Shown piece by piece: positions 5,939 through 12,371 of a stretch of 12,371 nt of DNA; within the stretch, counting starts at the first letter, position 1; each line of letters opens with the position of its first letter. The stretch comes from Pseudolachnospira sp964507035 (lineage in GTDB: Bacteria > Bacillota > Clostridia > Lachnospirales > Lachnospiraceae). A program made the translations under genes and the position numbers. The stretch is taken from contig CAZDOQ010000041.1 of the NCBI GenBank assembly GCA_964507035.1, forward strand, positions 1-12,371, in the 5' to 3' direction. The notes below the pieces were generated by a model, which searched no databases, was not told the DNA's origin, and saw only the letters and a program-made list of their open reading frames with translations.

Positions 5939-7573
5939 TCACTCCGGGTTGTACACGCCCGCCGCCGTGGCGTCCCGCCTGGCGTCGCTGGCGGCGAAGT
6001 TCCCGGCGGCCTCCGAGTAGCCCGCCAGAGAGATGGAGCCCCACCAGCTTCCGCTGTCACGCCAGATCATGCTCTCCGCCACCCCGGTAAGATCCAGCCA
6101 GGTCCCCCCGTCCGCATCCTCCTCCAGGGTCAGGACGCCATTCCGGTAAATGACCCCCATCTTGTCCACAGCCGCCTGGGGCTCCTCCCCAAACTTCAGG
6201 ATATCCGTGATCACACCAAACAGACGGCTGGGGATGATGTTCCCGCCGGGGGTCCCCACCGCCATGACAAACCCGTCCTCCCCCACGATGACCGTCGGAG
6301 CCGTGTAGGTGCGGGGTCGGGCGCCGGGCGCGTAGGTGTTGATGCCGCTCTCGGAAAAGTTCTTGACCGCATTGTTTAAAAAGACGCCGTCCACCGCCGT
6401 CTTCGAGCCCCAGAAGGTGGTGATGGTGTTGGTGGCGACGACCACCAGGCCGTCCGAGTCGATGATGGAAAAGCTGGTGGTCTCCGGACTCTCCTCGTCC
6501 GGGTCATAGCCTTCCTCCGCGTACTCCAGGCCCAGAAGCTCCAGGATGTGTTCCCGGCTGACCAGTTCCTCCTCGTCAATGTCATACAGGGCCGGGTCGC
6601 CGATGGACGCGTACCGGTCGCTGTAGGCCAGCGCTGTAATCTGCTTCAGCTGGGAAAGGTATTCCTCCGGGTTCTCCTCCGGGTCTGCCAGGTCCAGTTC
6701 GTCCGCCATCTCCAGCATCTGGATGAGGGTAATCCCGGAGAAGGGGGCGTTGGCGCTATACACCGTATAGCCCTCAAAGTAGCCCTCCACCGCAGTGCGC
6801 CGGTACACCTCATAGCCCGCCAGATCCTCCATGGTCAGGGATGTGGCCTCCGTGATGTCTTCCGCGATCCAGCCGCGGTAGAACACCTCCGCCCCCTCCG
6901 ACTGGATGGCCCGGAGCACTTCGGCCAGCTGGGCCTGGTACAGAGTGTCCCCCTCCTCTAAGAGGGAGCCGTCCGTGTCATACAGCCAGCTGTAATCTTC
7001 CGACAGGTTCCCGATGCGCAGGCGGTAGCTTAAGTGGGCGCCCACGGTGAACCCGTCTTCGGCGTAGGCGATGGCCGGTTCCAGCAGTTCCGCCAGGGGG
7101 AGGGTCCCGTAGTCGTCATATAGCGCCTCCATTCCGGCCACAAAGCCCGGCACCGCCACGCTGTCACCGGCGCTGCCCGAAAGGCCTGCGGACGCCCGGT
7201 AATCATAGAACACCGCCTCCCCTGTGACGCTGTCATAGACCAGGAGGCCGCCTCCTCCGCCCAGGCCGCTGCCATAAGGCTCCACCACCGCCAGCGCGTA
7301 GGCCACGGCAATGGCGGCGTCCACCGCGTTGCCGCCGGACGCCAGCACTTCCATCCCCACATCCGTGGCCAGGTCCGAGGTGGTGCTGACCGAGTAGCCC
7401 CGGGCGTTGGACGCTTCCGCCGCCTCTTCCGTCTCCGCCGCTCCGGATGTGGGACGCGCTTCCGCGCTGCTCTCCGTCTCCGAGCCGAACCCATTACAGC
7501 CCGAAAGCAGGGAAACGCAGAAGCCAAGCGCCAGCGCCATGGACAAAATCCTGCGGATCGCTTTCTTTCTCAT
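5939..7573 (-). CDS. capD: Lipoprotein gamma-glutamyltransferase, CapD-like (poly-gamma-glutamate processing)
   Basis: A 544-residue Ntn-hydrolase precursor. The start ATG has AGGAGG ten bases upstream. The signal peptide ends in a lipobox with Cys26 (LLSGC), and an Ala/Glu/Ser-rich tether follows to about residue 58. The large subunit has the GGT core (GGNAVDAAIAVAYALAVVEP, GSGLGGGGGLLVY, DYR with Arg126, equivalent to the glutamate-binding Arg). Autocleavage should occur before Thr365 in ETTSFSIID, giving a small subunit of 180 residues with TPGGN (441-445) and the C-terminal ASDARRDATAAGV. Several glutamate-contact positions differ from E. coli Ggt (see findings). It directly follows capA by 15 bases, the same place as capD in B. 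anthracis, where the enzyme anchors or trims poly-gamma-glutamate. CapD rather than a glutathione-type GGT is inferred from context. Confidence 0.85.
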   Translation of the reverse strand: MRKKAIRRILSMALALGFCVSLLSGCNGFGSETESSAEARPTSGAAETEEAAEASNARGYSVSTTSDLATDVGMEVLASGGNAVDAAIAVAYALAVVEPYGSGLGGGGGLLVYDSVTGEAVFYDYRASAGLSGSAGDSVAVPGFVAGMEALYDDYGTLPLAELLEPAIAYAEDGFTVGAHLSYRLRIGNLSEDYSWLYDTDGSLLEEGDTLYQAQLAEVLRAIQSEGAEVFYRGWIAEDITEATSLTMEDLAGYEVYRRTAVEGYFEGYTVYSANAPFSGITLIQMLEMADELDLADPEENPEEYLSQLKQITALAYSDRYASIGDPALYDIDEEELVSREHILELLGLEYAEEGYDPDEESPETTSFSIIDSDGLVVVATNTITTFWGSKTAVDGVFLNNAVKNFSESGINTYAPGARPRTYTAPTVIVGEDGFVMAVGTPGGNIIPSRLFGVITDILKFGEEPQAAVDKMGVIYRNGVLTLEEDADGGTWLDLTGVAESMIWRDSGSWWGSISLAGYSEAAGNFAASDARRDATAAGVYNPE

Positions 7574-7588
7574 CGTCCGTCTTCCTCC

Positions 7589-8881
7589 TTATTGCGTTTT
7601 TGAAATGGTAAAAGGAATCACGATAAACCCGTCCTCATCCAGAAAATAGCTGCCCTCCGCCAGTCCCTGGGAGAGTTCCCGGTTGATCCGCCTCTGGTAA
7701 AACCAGCTGGTGGTCACATGGGGCGCTCCGTCCTCGATCCGGACCGTGTACAGACGGAAGGCCCCGCTCCCGTCCGGCTCCCGCGTGTACTCCGCCATGA
7801 CGGAGTCCCTGGCATAGGTATTTCCCTGGTCGAAGAGGAAGTTCCCCAGGCTGTAGAAGATGATGCTGTCCTCGTACAGTTCCACCTCCTGCACCACATG
7901 GGGGTGGCTGCCGATGATGACGTCCGCCCCCGCGTCCGCCAGGTGGCGTCCCAGGCTCCTCTGCCGGTCGTTTACGGAAAGTTCGTTCTCCTCGCCCCAG
8001 TGGATGTAGACCACCGTCAGGTCCGCCGCCTGGGACGCCTCATAGACCAGGCGGTTATAGTCCCCGTAGGCCGTGGACAGGACGCCTCCCTGGCTTTCCG
8101 TAGCCAGGGCGCTCTGGTAGTAAACGTCCGTGATGGACAAAAAGGCGATCGTAACGCCGTCCGCCTCGATCAGGGCGTACCGGGCGGCGTCCTCCAGGCA
8201 GTCCCCGATCCCCGCGTAGGCGACGCCCTCTCCCTGAAAGTATTCCGTCAGTTCCAATACGGCGCGCTCGCCGTAGTCGAAGGCATGGTTGTTCGCGCAG
8301 GACCAGACGGTTATGCCTGCCTCCATGGCAGCCTTAAGCCCCTCATAGGTGGACCACAAGTGGATCTCATTTTCATCCTCCTCGTAGGCGGACACGTCGT
8401 CCGAGAGCACCGCCGTCTCCAGGTTGGCGAACACCAGGTCCGCCGCCGCCCAGTAACCCTCCATATCGGCAAACAGGCCCTCATAGCCCGACGCCTCGCC
8501 CATCGCCCGGATGTTCCTTCCCAGCATCATATCCCCCACGAAGTCCATAATGAGGGCGTCCGGCTTCTCCCCGCCGCCCTCATAGGAACGGACAGAAGCC
8601 GCCGGCAGAAGGGAAAGGAGGCAGGCGGCAAAAAGCAGGGCCGCCGCGAGCAACGCTGCCCAGGACCCGCCCAGGCTTTTGACCGAACGGAACCTCGCCT
8701 GGCTCTGCTTCCCCCTCGGCATGCCGCGCACCTCCACCAGGTGCTCCAGGTCGCTTAGGGTATAGGTGTCCCGCCGGTATCCCGCCCGCCGCTTTGGCTT
8801 CCAGCAGGCGCGCCGGGCTTTATCCTGCCGCCTTCCCCCTTCTGTTTTCTCCTGCCGGGTCCTTCCGCCAAACCACTTCAT
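7589..8881 (-). CDS. capA: Poly-gamma-glutamate synthesis protein CapA/PgsA
   Basis: A 430-residue membrane-anchored CapA with a metallophosphatase-like fold. The ATG at 8879-8881 follows GGGAGGG at ideal spacing, 21 bases after the capC stop. Motifs in order: MDFVGDMMLGR (112-122), FANLETAV (151-158), ANNHAFDYG (196-204), GIGD (224-227), IHWGEENE (293-300), IGSHPHVVQ (323-331) and YSLGNFLFDQ (343-352). All expected metal-site Asp/Asn/His positions are present. One membrane segment lies at about 72-95, placing the catalytic fold outside. Unusually, about 70 mostly basic residues precede it, including YTLSDLEHLVEVRGMPRGK (40-58). CapA is required with CapB and CapC for poly-gamma-glutamate synthesis and export. 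Confidence 0.92.
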   Translation of the reverse strand: MKWFGGRTRQEKTEGGRRQDKARRACWKPKRRAGYRRDTYTLSDLEHLVEVRGMPRGKQSQARFRSVKSLGGSWAALLAAALLFAACLLSLLPAASVRSYEGGGEKPDALIMDFVGDMMLGRNIRAMGEASGYEGLFADMEGYWAAADLVFANLETAVLSDDVSAYEEDENEIHLWSTYEGLKAAMEAGITVWSCANNHAFDYGERAVLELTEYFQGEGVAYAGIGDCLEDAARYALIEADGVTIAFLSITDVYYQSALATESQGGVLSTAYGDYNRLVYEASQAADLTVVYIHWGEENELSVNDRQRSLGRHLADAGADVIIGSHPHVVQEVELYEDSIIFYSLGNFLFDQGNTYARDSVMAEYTREPDGSGAFRLYTVRIEDGAPHVTTSWFYQRRINRELSQGLAEGSYFLDEDGFIVIPFTISKTQ

Positions 8882-8902
8882 GCTGCCCTCCCTTCCTTGT
8901 CC

Positions 8903-9355
8903 CTACAACAGCCAGAACAGGAGCGCCGTAATCCCAAAGGTGAGATAGGTGGCGCCCAGAACCGCCGGGATGGTGTAGCGGAACCCCTGCTTCGCGCAGC
9001 AGTTCGCAATCAGCCCCGGCGTCACCACCCCGATCCCCCTAAACTCCAATACGGCGAAGGGGAGAGCCGGGTAGAGGAGCTCCAACGTAAGCTTTAGGAT
9101 TACGCTGACAATGAGGGTGGCCACAAATCTGCGCCGCCCGAACAGGATCACGAATCGCGGCAGCACATGCTCCACGGTCAGGTACACCATCAGGCAGACG
9201 CCGAAGATGATGAGCATCTGGCCGATATCGTCGCAGACCAGCGCCAGGTAGCCCGGCACGACCATCCCCCCGGGGTTGACCCCAAAGTATTCTGAAAACA
9301 GCAGGCTGACCGCCAGCCCGACCACAAGCGAGATGTAAAAATAAGTTGCCTCCAC
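8903..9355 (-). CDS. capC: Poly-gamma-glutamate synthesis membrane protein CapC/PgsC
   Basis: A 150-residue integral membrane protein, matching the usual length of about 149. It starts at GTG (9353-9355), with GGAGG about 11 bases upstream, 56 bases after the capB-fusion stop. The family signature FGVNPGGMVVPGYLAL spans residues 24-39. There are about five hydrophobic segments (near 5-23, 45-62, 77-95, 98-115 and 127-149), with basic loops such as FGRRRF between them. CapC forms the membrane part of the synthase complex with CapB. Nothing is missing, and it sits between capB and capA in the canonical order. Confidence 0.92.
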   Translation of the reverse strand: MEATYFYISLVVGLAVSLLFSEYFGVNPGGMVVPGYLALVCDDIGQMLIIFGVCLMVYLTVEHVLPRFVILFGRRRFVATLIVSVILKLTLELLYPALPFAVLEFRGIGVVTPGLIANCCAKQGFRYTIPAVLGATYLTFGITALLFWLL

Positions 9356-9411
9356 CTTCCGCTCCGCCTCCGTGTTCCGGGAACCGCTTCCCTTTCGGCA
9401 CGGCCCCCTGT

Positions 9412-11142
9412 CTATTCTCTGTCCCCTTCTGTTCCTTCCGCCTGATTCGCCCCGTCCGGCTCATGATAGGCCGCAGGGCGTCCCACATAAGGGAACCGCT
9501 CCGCCCCGGAAACCTGCACGCCGCCGTTTTCGGCGCAGTGGATGACCGTCTCTGGGCCTTCCTCCTTTACAGTCAGGACAATGCCCATATGGCCGCCCCG
9601 CCCGTCTTTCGGCTCCTCGTAAAAAGCCAGATCTCCCGGCCGTGCGTCGCAAAGCGCAGCCGGGACAAGATCCCTCCACGGCGCTGGCGTCTCCGGGTTG
9701 GGGAAACGGTCCGGGCCAAGGGCGTTTAAAAACGCCCAACTCACCAAGCCCGCGCTGTCGAGCCCCAGGGGCCTGGCGGTGCCATAAGCGCCGCTTTCCG
9801 GGCTGGCCACCGTCCGCGTCTCCCCCCAGCGGCCGTCCCAGCCCCAGGCCAGGGACCGGCCGCCCGGGAAGTACGCCACCTTCCCCACCAGGGACGCCGC
9901 CGCCAGCAGCACCGCCCGCCGCTCCCCAAAGGCCTCCTCCGGGACCCGGGCGAGGGCGGCCTCAAACTCCTCCTCCGTCAGGCGGGCAAAGACGCTCCCG
10001 TCCACGATGGCGTCCACTTCGTCCGACTGCCTGGCAAGGGAGAGGGCCTTTGCCTTTTGCTCCGCCGTAAAGCCGTAAGCGTCCGCCCCCTCCGCCGCGG
10101 TAAGCCTGCGGATGGAAAGGGCCGCCCCGGCCCCGCCGGCGGGGTCCGTCACCCGGGTCATGCTCCACACCTGGGTCATGTTCCAGTACACGCTGCGCAG
10201 AAGCTCCGCGTCCTTCTTTTCCGGGAGGGAAAGGCCCCAGGGATACTCCGCCGTCCGGCCGGTGAGCACCGCGTAGACCGCCAGGATGTCCCTGAAGTTG
10301 TCCGGGGGCGCTAAGAGGCGGGCGCGGTTTCCTTCCGGCAGCATCCGCTGCGCTTTCAGCACATGGGCTTTCAGCTGGGCGCTTAAGGCAAAGGCCTCCG
10401 CCGCCAGGATGTTTCCCCGCCTCCGGTCCGGCCCGTACCCGGCCCAGGCGGAAGGGTACGACCAGCCCGCTTCCATCCGGTCCGGGTCTTCCGGGACCGC
10501 AAGGTCAAAGGGCTCCCGCTCCGCCGCCACAGCCGGTGCTTCCTCCCCGGCTGTGGCCATAGCCGCGTCCGGGGCAGCGACAGGACCCGGCAGCGCGGCT
10601 ACCTCTTCTCGTGCGCCATCCTCAACAGCGGCCGGCTCCTCCGGTTTCTCCGGCTTTTGGGCAGCCGTCAGGGCCTCGATAAAGGCGTGACCCGCGCCGT
10701 GGATGTTCCCCACACCGAAGATCACGCGCCCCTCCATAACACCCTCCAGGTATTCCATCACTGGCGCGATGTCCCCGCCTTCGAAGCACCTAAACTCGGT
10801 CACGTTGGGGAACTTCCCCCTGGCGTACGCCTTCCGGCAGTCGGAGGTGCTGCTCCCGATCACCAGCAGGGTGCATTCCGGGAGGTATGGGAAGAAATCC
10901 TTAATAAACTGCCAAGTCCGGTCCACACGGTCCGGGCGGCAGTTCATCACCAGGATCGGGTTCTTCCACGGCAGGTCCATCCCCATGATCGCCTCCCAGA
11001 TCTTCCGGCTGGACTTCGGCTCGTTGGCCGCAAAGGCGTTGACGAACACCGCGTTCTTCCTCACCCGCTCAATGCGCAGGGCCCCGGGATCCGGATTTGC
11101 TTCCCGCATCCCGCGAAAAGCGATTTCGTCCGGAACTCCCAA
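9412..11142 (-). CDS. capB: CapB C-terminal half fused to a C40 (NlpC/P60) module with Cys-to-Ser active site
   Basis: This frame continues CapB in -1 phase and is protein-like from about 11187; the nominal TTG start at 11142 is internal. Residues 1-161 (from TTG) are the rest of the ligase (GVPDEIAFRGM, FVNAFAANEP, NCRPDRVDRTWQF, FGVGNIHGAG). With 215 residues from the upstream frame and about 15 in between, the sum is about 391, the normal CapB length. No stop follows. Instead there is an Ala/Glu/Pro linker (about 162-220), a helical module (NFRDILAVYAV, SVYWNMTQVW, YGFTAEQKAKALSL) typical of clostridial C40 proteins, and a C40 domain from about 417. There the catalytic position reads LGLDSAG (Ser463, codon AGC) instead of DCSG; the His positions (H518, H535) remain. 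Peptidase activity is unlikely. CapB is cytosolic, so a cell-wall hydrolase domain on it is out of place. Confidence 0.8.
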   Translation of the reverse strand: MGVPDEIAFRGMREANPDPGALRIERVRKNAVFVNAFAANEPKSSRKIWEAIMGMDLPWKNPILVMNCRPDRVDRTWQFIKDFFPYLPECTLLVIGSSTSDCRKAYARGKFPNVTEFRCFEGGDIAPVMEYLEGVMEGRVIFGVGNIHGAGHAFIEALTAAQKPEKPEEPAAVEDGAREEVAALPGPVAAPDAAMATAGEEAPAVAAEREPFDLAVPEDPDRMEAGWSYPSAWAGYGPDRRRGNILAAEAFALSAQLKAHVLKAQRMLPEGNRARLLAPPDNFRDILAVYAVLTGRTAEYPWGLSLPEKKDAELLRSVYWNMTQVWSMTRVTDPAGGAGAALSIRRLTAAEGADAYGFTAEQKAKALSLARQSDEVDAIVDGSVFARLTEEEFEAALARVPEEAFGERRAVLLAAASLVGKVAYFPGGRSLAWGWDGRWGETRTVASPESGAYGTARPLGLDSAGLVSWAFLNALGPDRFPNPETPAPWRDLVPAALCDARPGDLAFYEEPKDGRGGHMGIVLTVKEEGPETVIHCAENGGVQVSGAERFPYVGRPAAYHEPDGANQAEGTEGDRE

Positions 11143-11831
11143 GGCCCTGGATGCGGCCAGCGCGACCGCGACGTTTTGCGCAACAGCTTGTAGGGGAAGG
11201 AGTCCAGGTACGCCTGGGGGATCTCCGACTCGTCCGGGATGTACACCCGGGTATTACGGCTTTCCGCCACCTTTTTTAACAGCGGGGTGAACTCGCAGTC
11301 CGGGATCACCGCCGCCCCATTATAGGGGATGGTCTCCGCGAAGGCCAGGGCGATCTCCCTGGTGGTGGGCCCCATGTCGTCCAGGTGGTCCTCCAGCACG
11401 TTGACGATCACGGTCAGCGTGGACTTTAGGATCTGGTGCTGGTAGACCTTCTGGTACTCCGGCCGCACCGCCATGCACTCGCACACCAGCGCGTCCGCGC
11501 CTAGGCGCACGGCCTCGTCCATGACTCCAATCTGCTCTTTTATGCTCACCCCGACGGGCGGGCGTTTAATCTCCCGCTCCTGCGCGTCCCAGTCCCAGTA
11601 CAGCATGCGGGCCGCGGTGCCGGTGGTCTTCCCCACCGCACTGTACCCGGCCTCCCACAGGATCGCCGTCAGCAACCGGGTGACGGTGGACTTTCCCCGG
11701 ATCCCGTTGACGTTGACCCGGATGGGGATGCTTGCTATGTTCTTTTCGTTGCGCCGCTTTTCCCGGTACCCGTGGGCGAACAGGACCAGGAACGCCAAAA
11801 GCGACACGGCAAGGGCCGAAAGTGCGCTCAT
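11061..11831 (-). CDS. capB: Poly-gamma-glutamate synthase CapB/PgsB, N-terminal half (frame broken)
   Basis: The start ATG (11829-11831) has GGAGGAGAGAGG just upstream. An N-terminal membrane anchor (about 2-20) and basic stop-transfer (GYREKRR) precede the Mur-ligase ATPase core, with P-loop GIRGKST (43-49) and then GKTTGTAARML, ECMAVRPEYQ and VNVLEDHLDDMG. These are the hallmarks of CapB, which joins glutamates through gamma linkages using ATP. Real CapB sequence ends at SFPYK (residue 215). After that, this frame gives about 41 unrelated residues to its stop, while the -1 frame carries the expected continuation (AVAQNVAVALAASRALGVPDE). The frame therefore breaks at about 11185-11189. No canonical -1 slippery heptamer is in phase. 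This is a one-base deletion, an assembly error, or, less likely, recoding. Confidence 0.88.
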   Translation of the reverse strand: MSALSALAVSLLAFLVLFAHGYREKRRNEKNIASIPIRVNVNGIRGKSTVTRLLTAILWEAGYSAVGKTTGTAARMLYWDWDAQEREIKRPPVGVSIKEQIGVMDEAVRLGADALVCECMAVRPEYQKVYQHQILKSTLTVIVNVLEDHLDDMGPTTREIALAFAETIPYNGAAVIPDCEFTPLLKKVAESRNTRVYIPDESEIPQAYLDSFPYKLLRKTSRSRWPHPGPWEFRTKSLFAGCGKQIRIPGPCALSG

Positions 11832-11891
11832 CCTCTCTCTCCTCCGGACTGCCGGCGTCCCGCTTTGCGCCTCCTTACGATTTCTTACGCC

Positions 11892-12371
11892 TTACGAGTA
11901 AACCGTGGGCCGCCTCACATAGGAGAACCGGCCCGCCCCGGAGACATGCACGCCGCTGCCGGAGCAATGGACCACCGTCTCCGGCCCTTCCCCGTCCACG
12001 GTCACGACAATGCCCACATGGTTGGTCTGTCCGGTATCCGGCTCATAATAAAAGACCAGGTCCCCGGGCTGCGCCTCGTCCCAGTCCACCGGGACGGAGT
12101 CGCTCCACTGGGTGGATGTCCCCGTGGCCGTGAAGCCATCCGCCCCGAAGACGTTTAAGAACGCCCAGCTGACGAAGCCGGAGCAGTCAAGCCCCAGTGG
12201 CTTTGCGGTCCCGTAGGAGCTGTGCCCCTTGCTGGCCACGGTTCGCATCTCTCCCCAGCGGTCGTCCCAGCCGTAGGCCAGGGACTTGCCGCCCCAGAAG
12301 TAGCCCACCTTGCCGTCCAGGGACAGAACCTCCGTTTTCTGTTCGGCGGTAAGATTGTACAGTTCCGCCCC
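11892..12371 (-). CDS. C40 (NlpC/P60) peptidase, 3' part (5' end outside window)
   Basis: The frame is open from the right edge to the TAA at 11892-11894 and gives 159 residues. A helical lead-in (YNLTAEQKTEVLSL) joins GKVGYFWGGKSLAYGWD and the active-site block LGLDCSGFVSWAF, with the catalytic Cys codon TGC at 12183-12185. The His motifs HVGIV and VVHCSGSG follow. The catalytic set is intact, unlike the paralogue fused to CapB. Relative to that paralogue it lacks about 49 residues between the lead-in and the C40 core. Such enzymes cut peptidoglycan stem peptides; PgdS of Bacillus, also NlpC/P60, cuts poly-gamma-glutamate. It ends 60 bases before capB on the same strand, so it may belong to the operon. 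Export cannot be judged because the N-terminus is missing. Confidence 0.85.
   Translation of the reverse strand, partial: GAELYNLTAEQKTEVLSLDGKVGYFWGGKSLAYGWDDRWGEMRTVASKGHSSYGTAKPLGLDCSGFVSWAFLNVFGADGFTATGTSTQWSDSVPVDWDEAQPGDLVFYYEPDTGQTNHVGIVVTVDGEGPETVVHCSGSGVHVSGAGRFSYVRRPTVYS

Noticed and set aside
5874..6044. Upstream extension of the 95-residue protein (Gly/Arg-rich)
   Set aside because: It only re-reads the end of the transferase gene in another frame and is low-complexity. The internal ATG at 5871-5873 starts the sensible protein.
7718..8758. 346-residue plus-strand open frame opposite capA
   Set aside because: High G+C makes stops rare. The product is Arg/Val/His-rich nonsense, and the minus strand carries an unambiguous CapA.
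9462..10314. Several short open frames in both strands over the C40 fusion
   Set aside because: They are Pro/Arg/Gly-rich products of high G+C sequence without domains or ribosome binding sites; the fused frame explains the region.
11183..11195. Programmed -1 ribosomal frameshift in capB
   Set aside because: No X-XXY-YYZ slippery heptamer lies in phase at the break and no obvious downstream stem was found. A one-base deletion or assembly error is simpler.

Overview
The window reads as a Clostridia chromosome segment, most likely from a gut Oscillospiraceae- or Lachnospiraceae-like anaerobe. This rests on the protein families (DUF4143 ATPases, PepSY lipoprotein with OmpR/HisKA two-component pair, C40 peptidases of clostridial type), AGGAGG-type ribosome binding sites and frequent GTG starts. 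Taxonomy is inference only. Nearly all genes lie on the minus strand; the exceptions are a LysR fragment at the left edge and one decayed ATPase remnant.

Left third (1-3.6 kb, moderate G+C): the 3' end of a LysR regulator, a possible 40-residue basic ORF, a PepSY-repeat lipoprotein, and an OmpR-family response regulator translationally coupled to a HAMP/HisKA sensor kinase. A tandem repeat AACATGAAA with an 11-bp period sits in front of the lipoprotein gene and is a good candidate site for the regulator, so the lipoprotein is probably the output or a feedback sensor of the system.

Middle (3.6-5.6 kb): an island of ATPase-type genes. One intact DUF4143 AAA ATPase has a near-consensus promoter and an adjacent perfect palindrome. 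It is flanked by a C-terminal scar of a different DUF4143 ATPase (plus strand, internally shortened) and a winged-helix scar (minus strand).

Right half (5.6-12.37 kb, clearly higher G+C): a poly-gamma-glutamate (PGA) capsule operon in the order capB-capC-capA-capD, as in Bacillus anthracis and Staphylococcus epidermidis, read right to left. CapB (Mur-ligase-like PGA synthase), CapC (membrane partner) and CapA (metallophosphatase-fold partner) make and export the polymer. A lipoprotein gamma-glutamyltransferase in the CapD position would cleave it or anchor it to peptidoglycan. A C40 (NlpC/P60) peptidase gene, cut by the right edge, precedes capB. A small conserved-looking protein follows capD.

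The most unusual feature is capB. Its ligase is split by a -1 frame change near 11187. In the second frame, the end of the ligase runs without a stop through an Ala/Glu/Pro linker into a second C40 module, paralogous to the upstream gene, whose catalytic Cys codon is TGC-to-AGC (Ser). This is either a ligase fused to an inactivated hydrolase domain or a capsule locus in decay.
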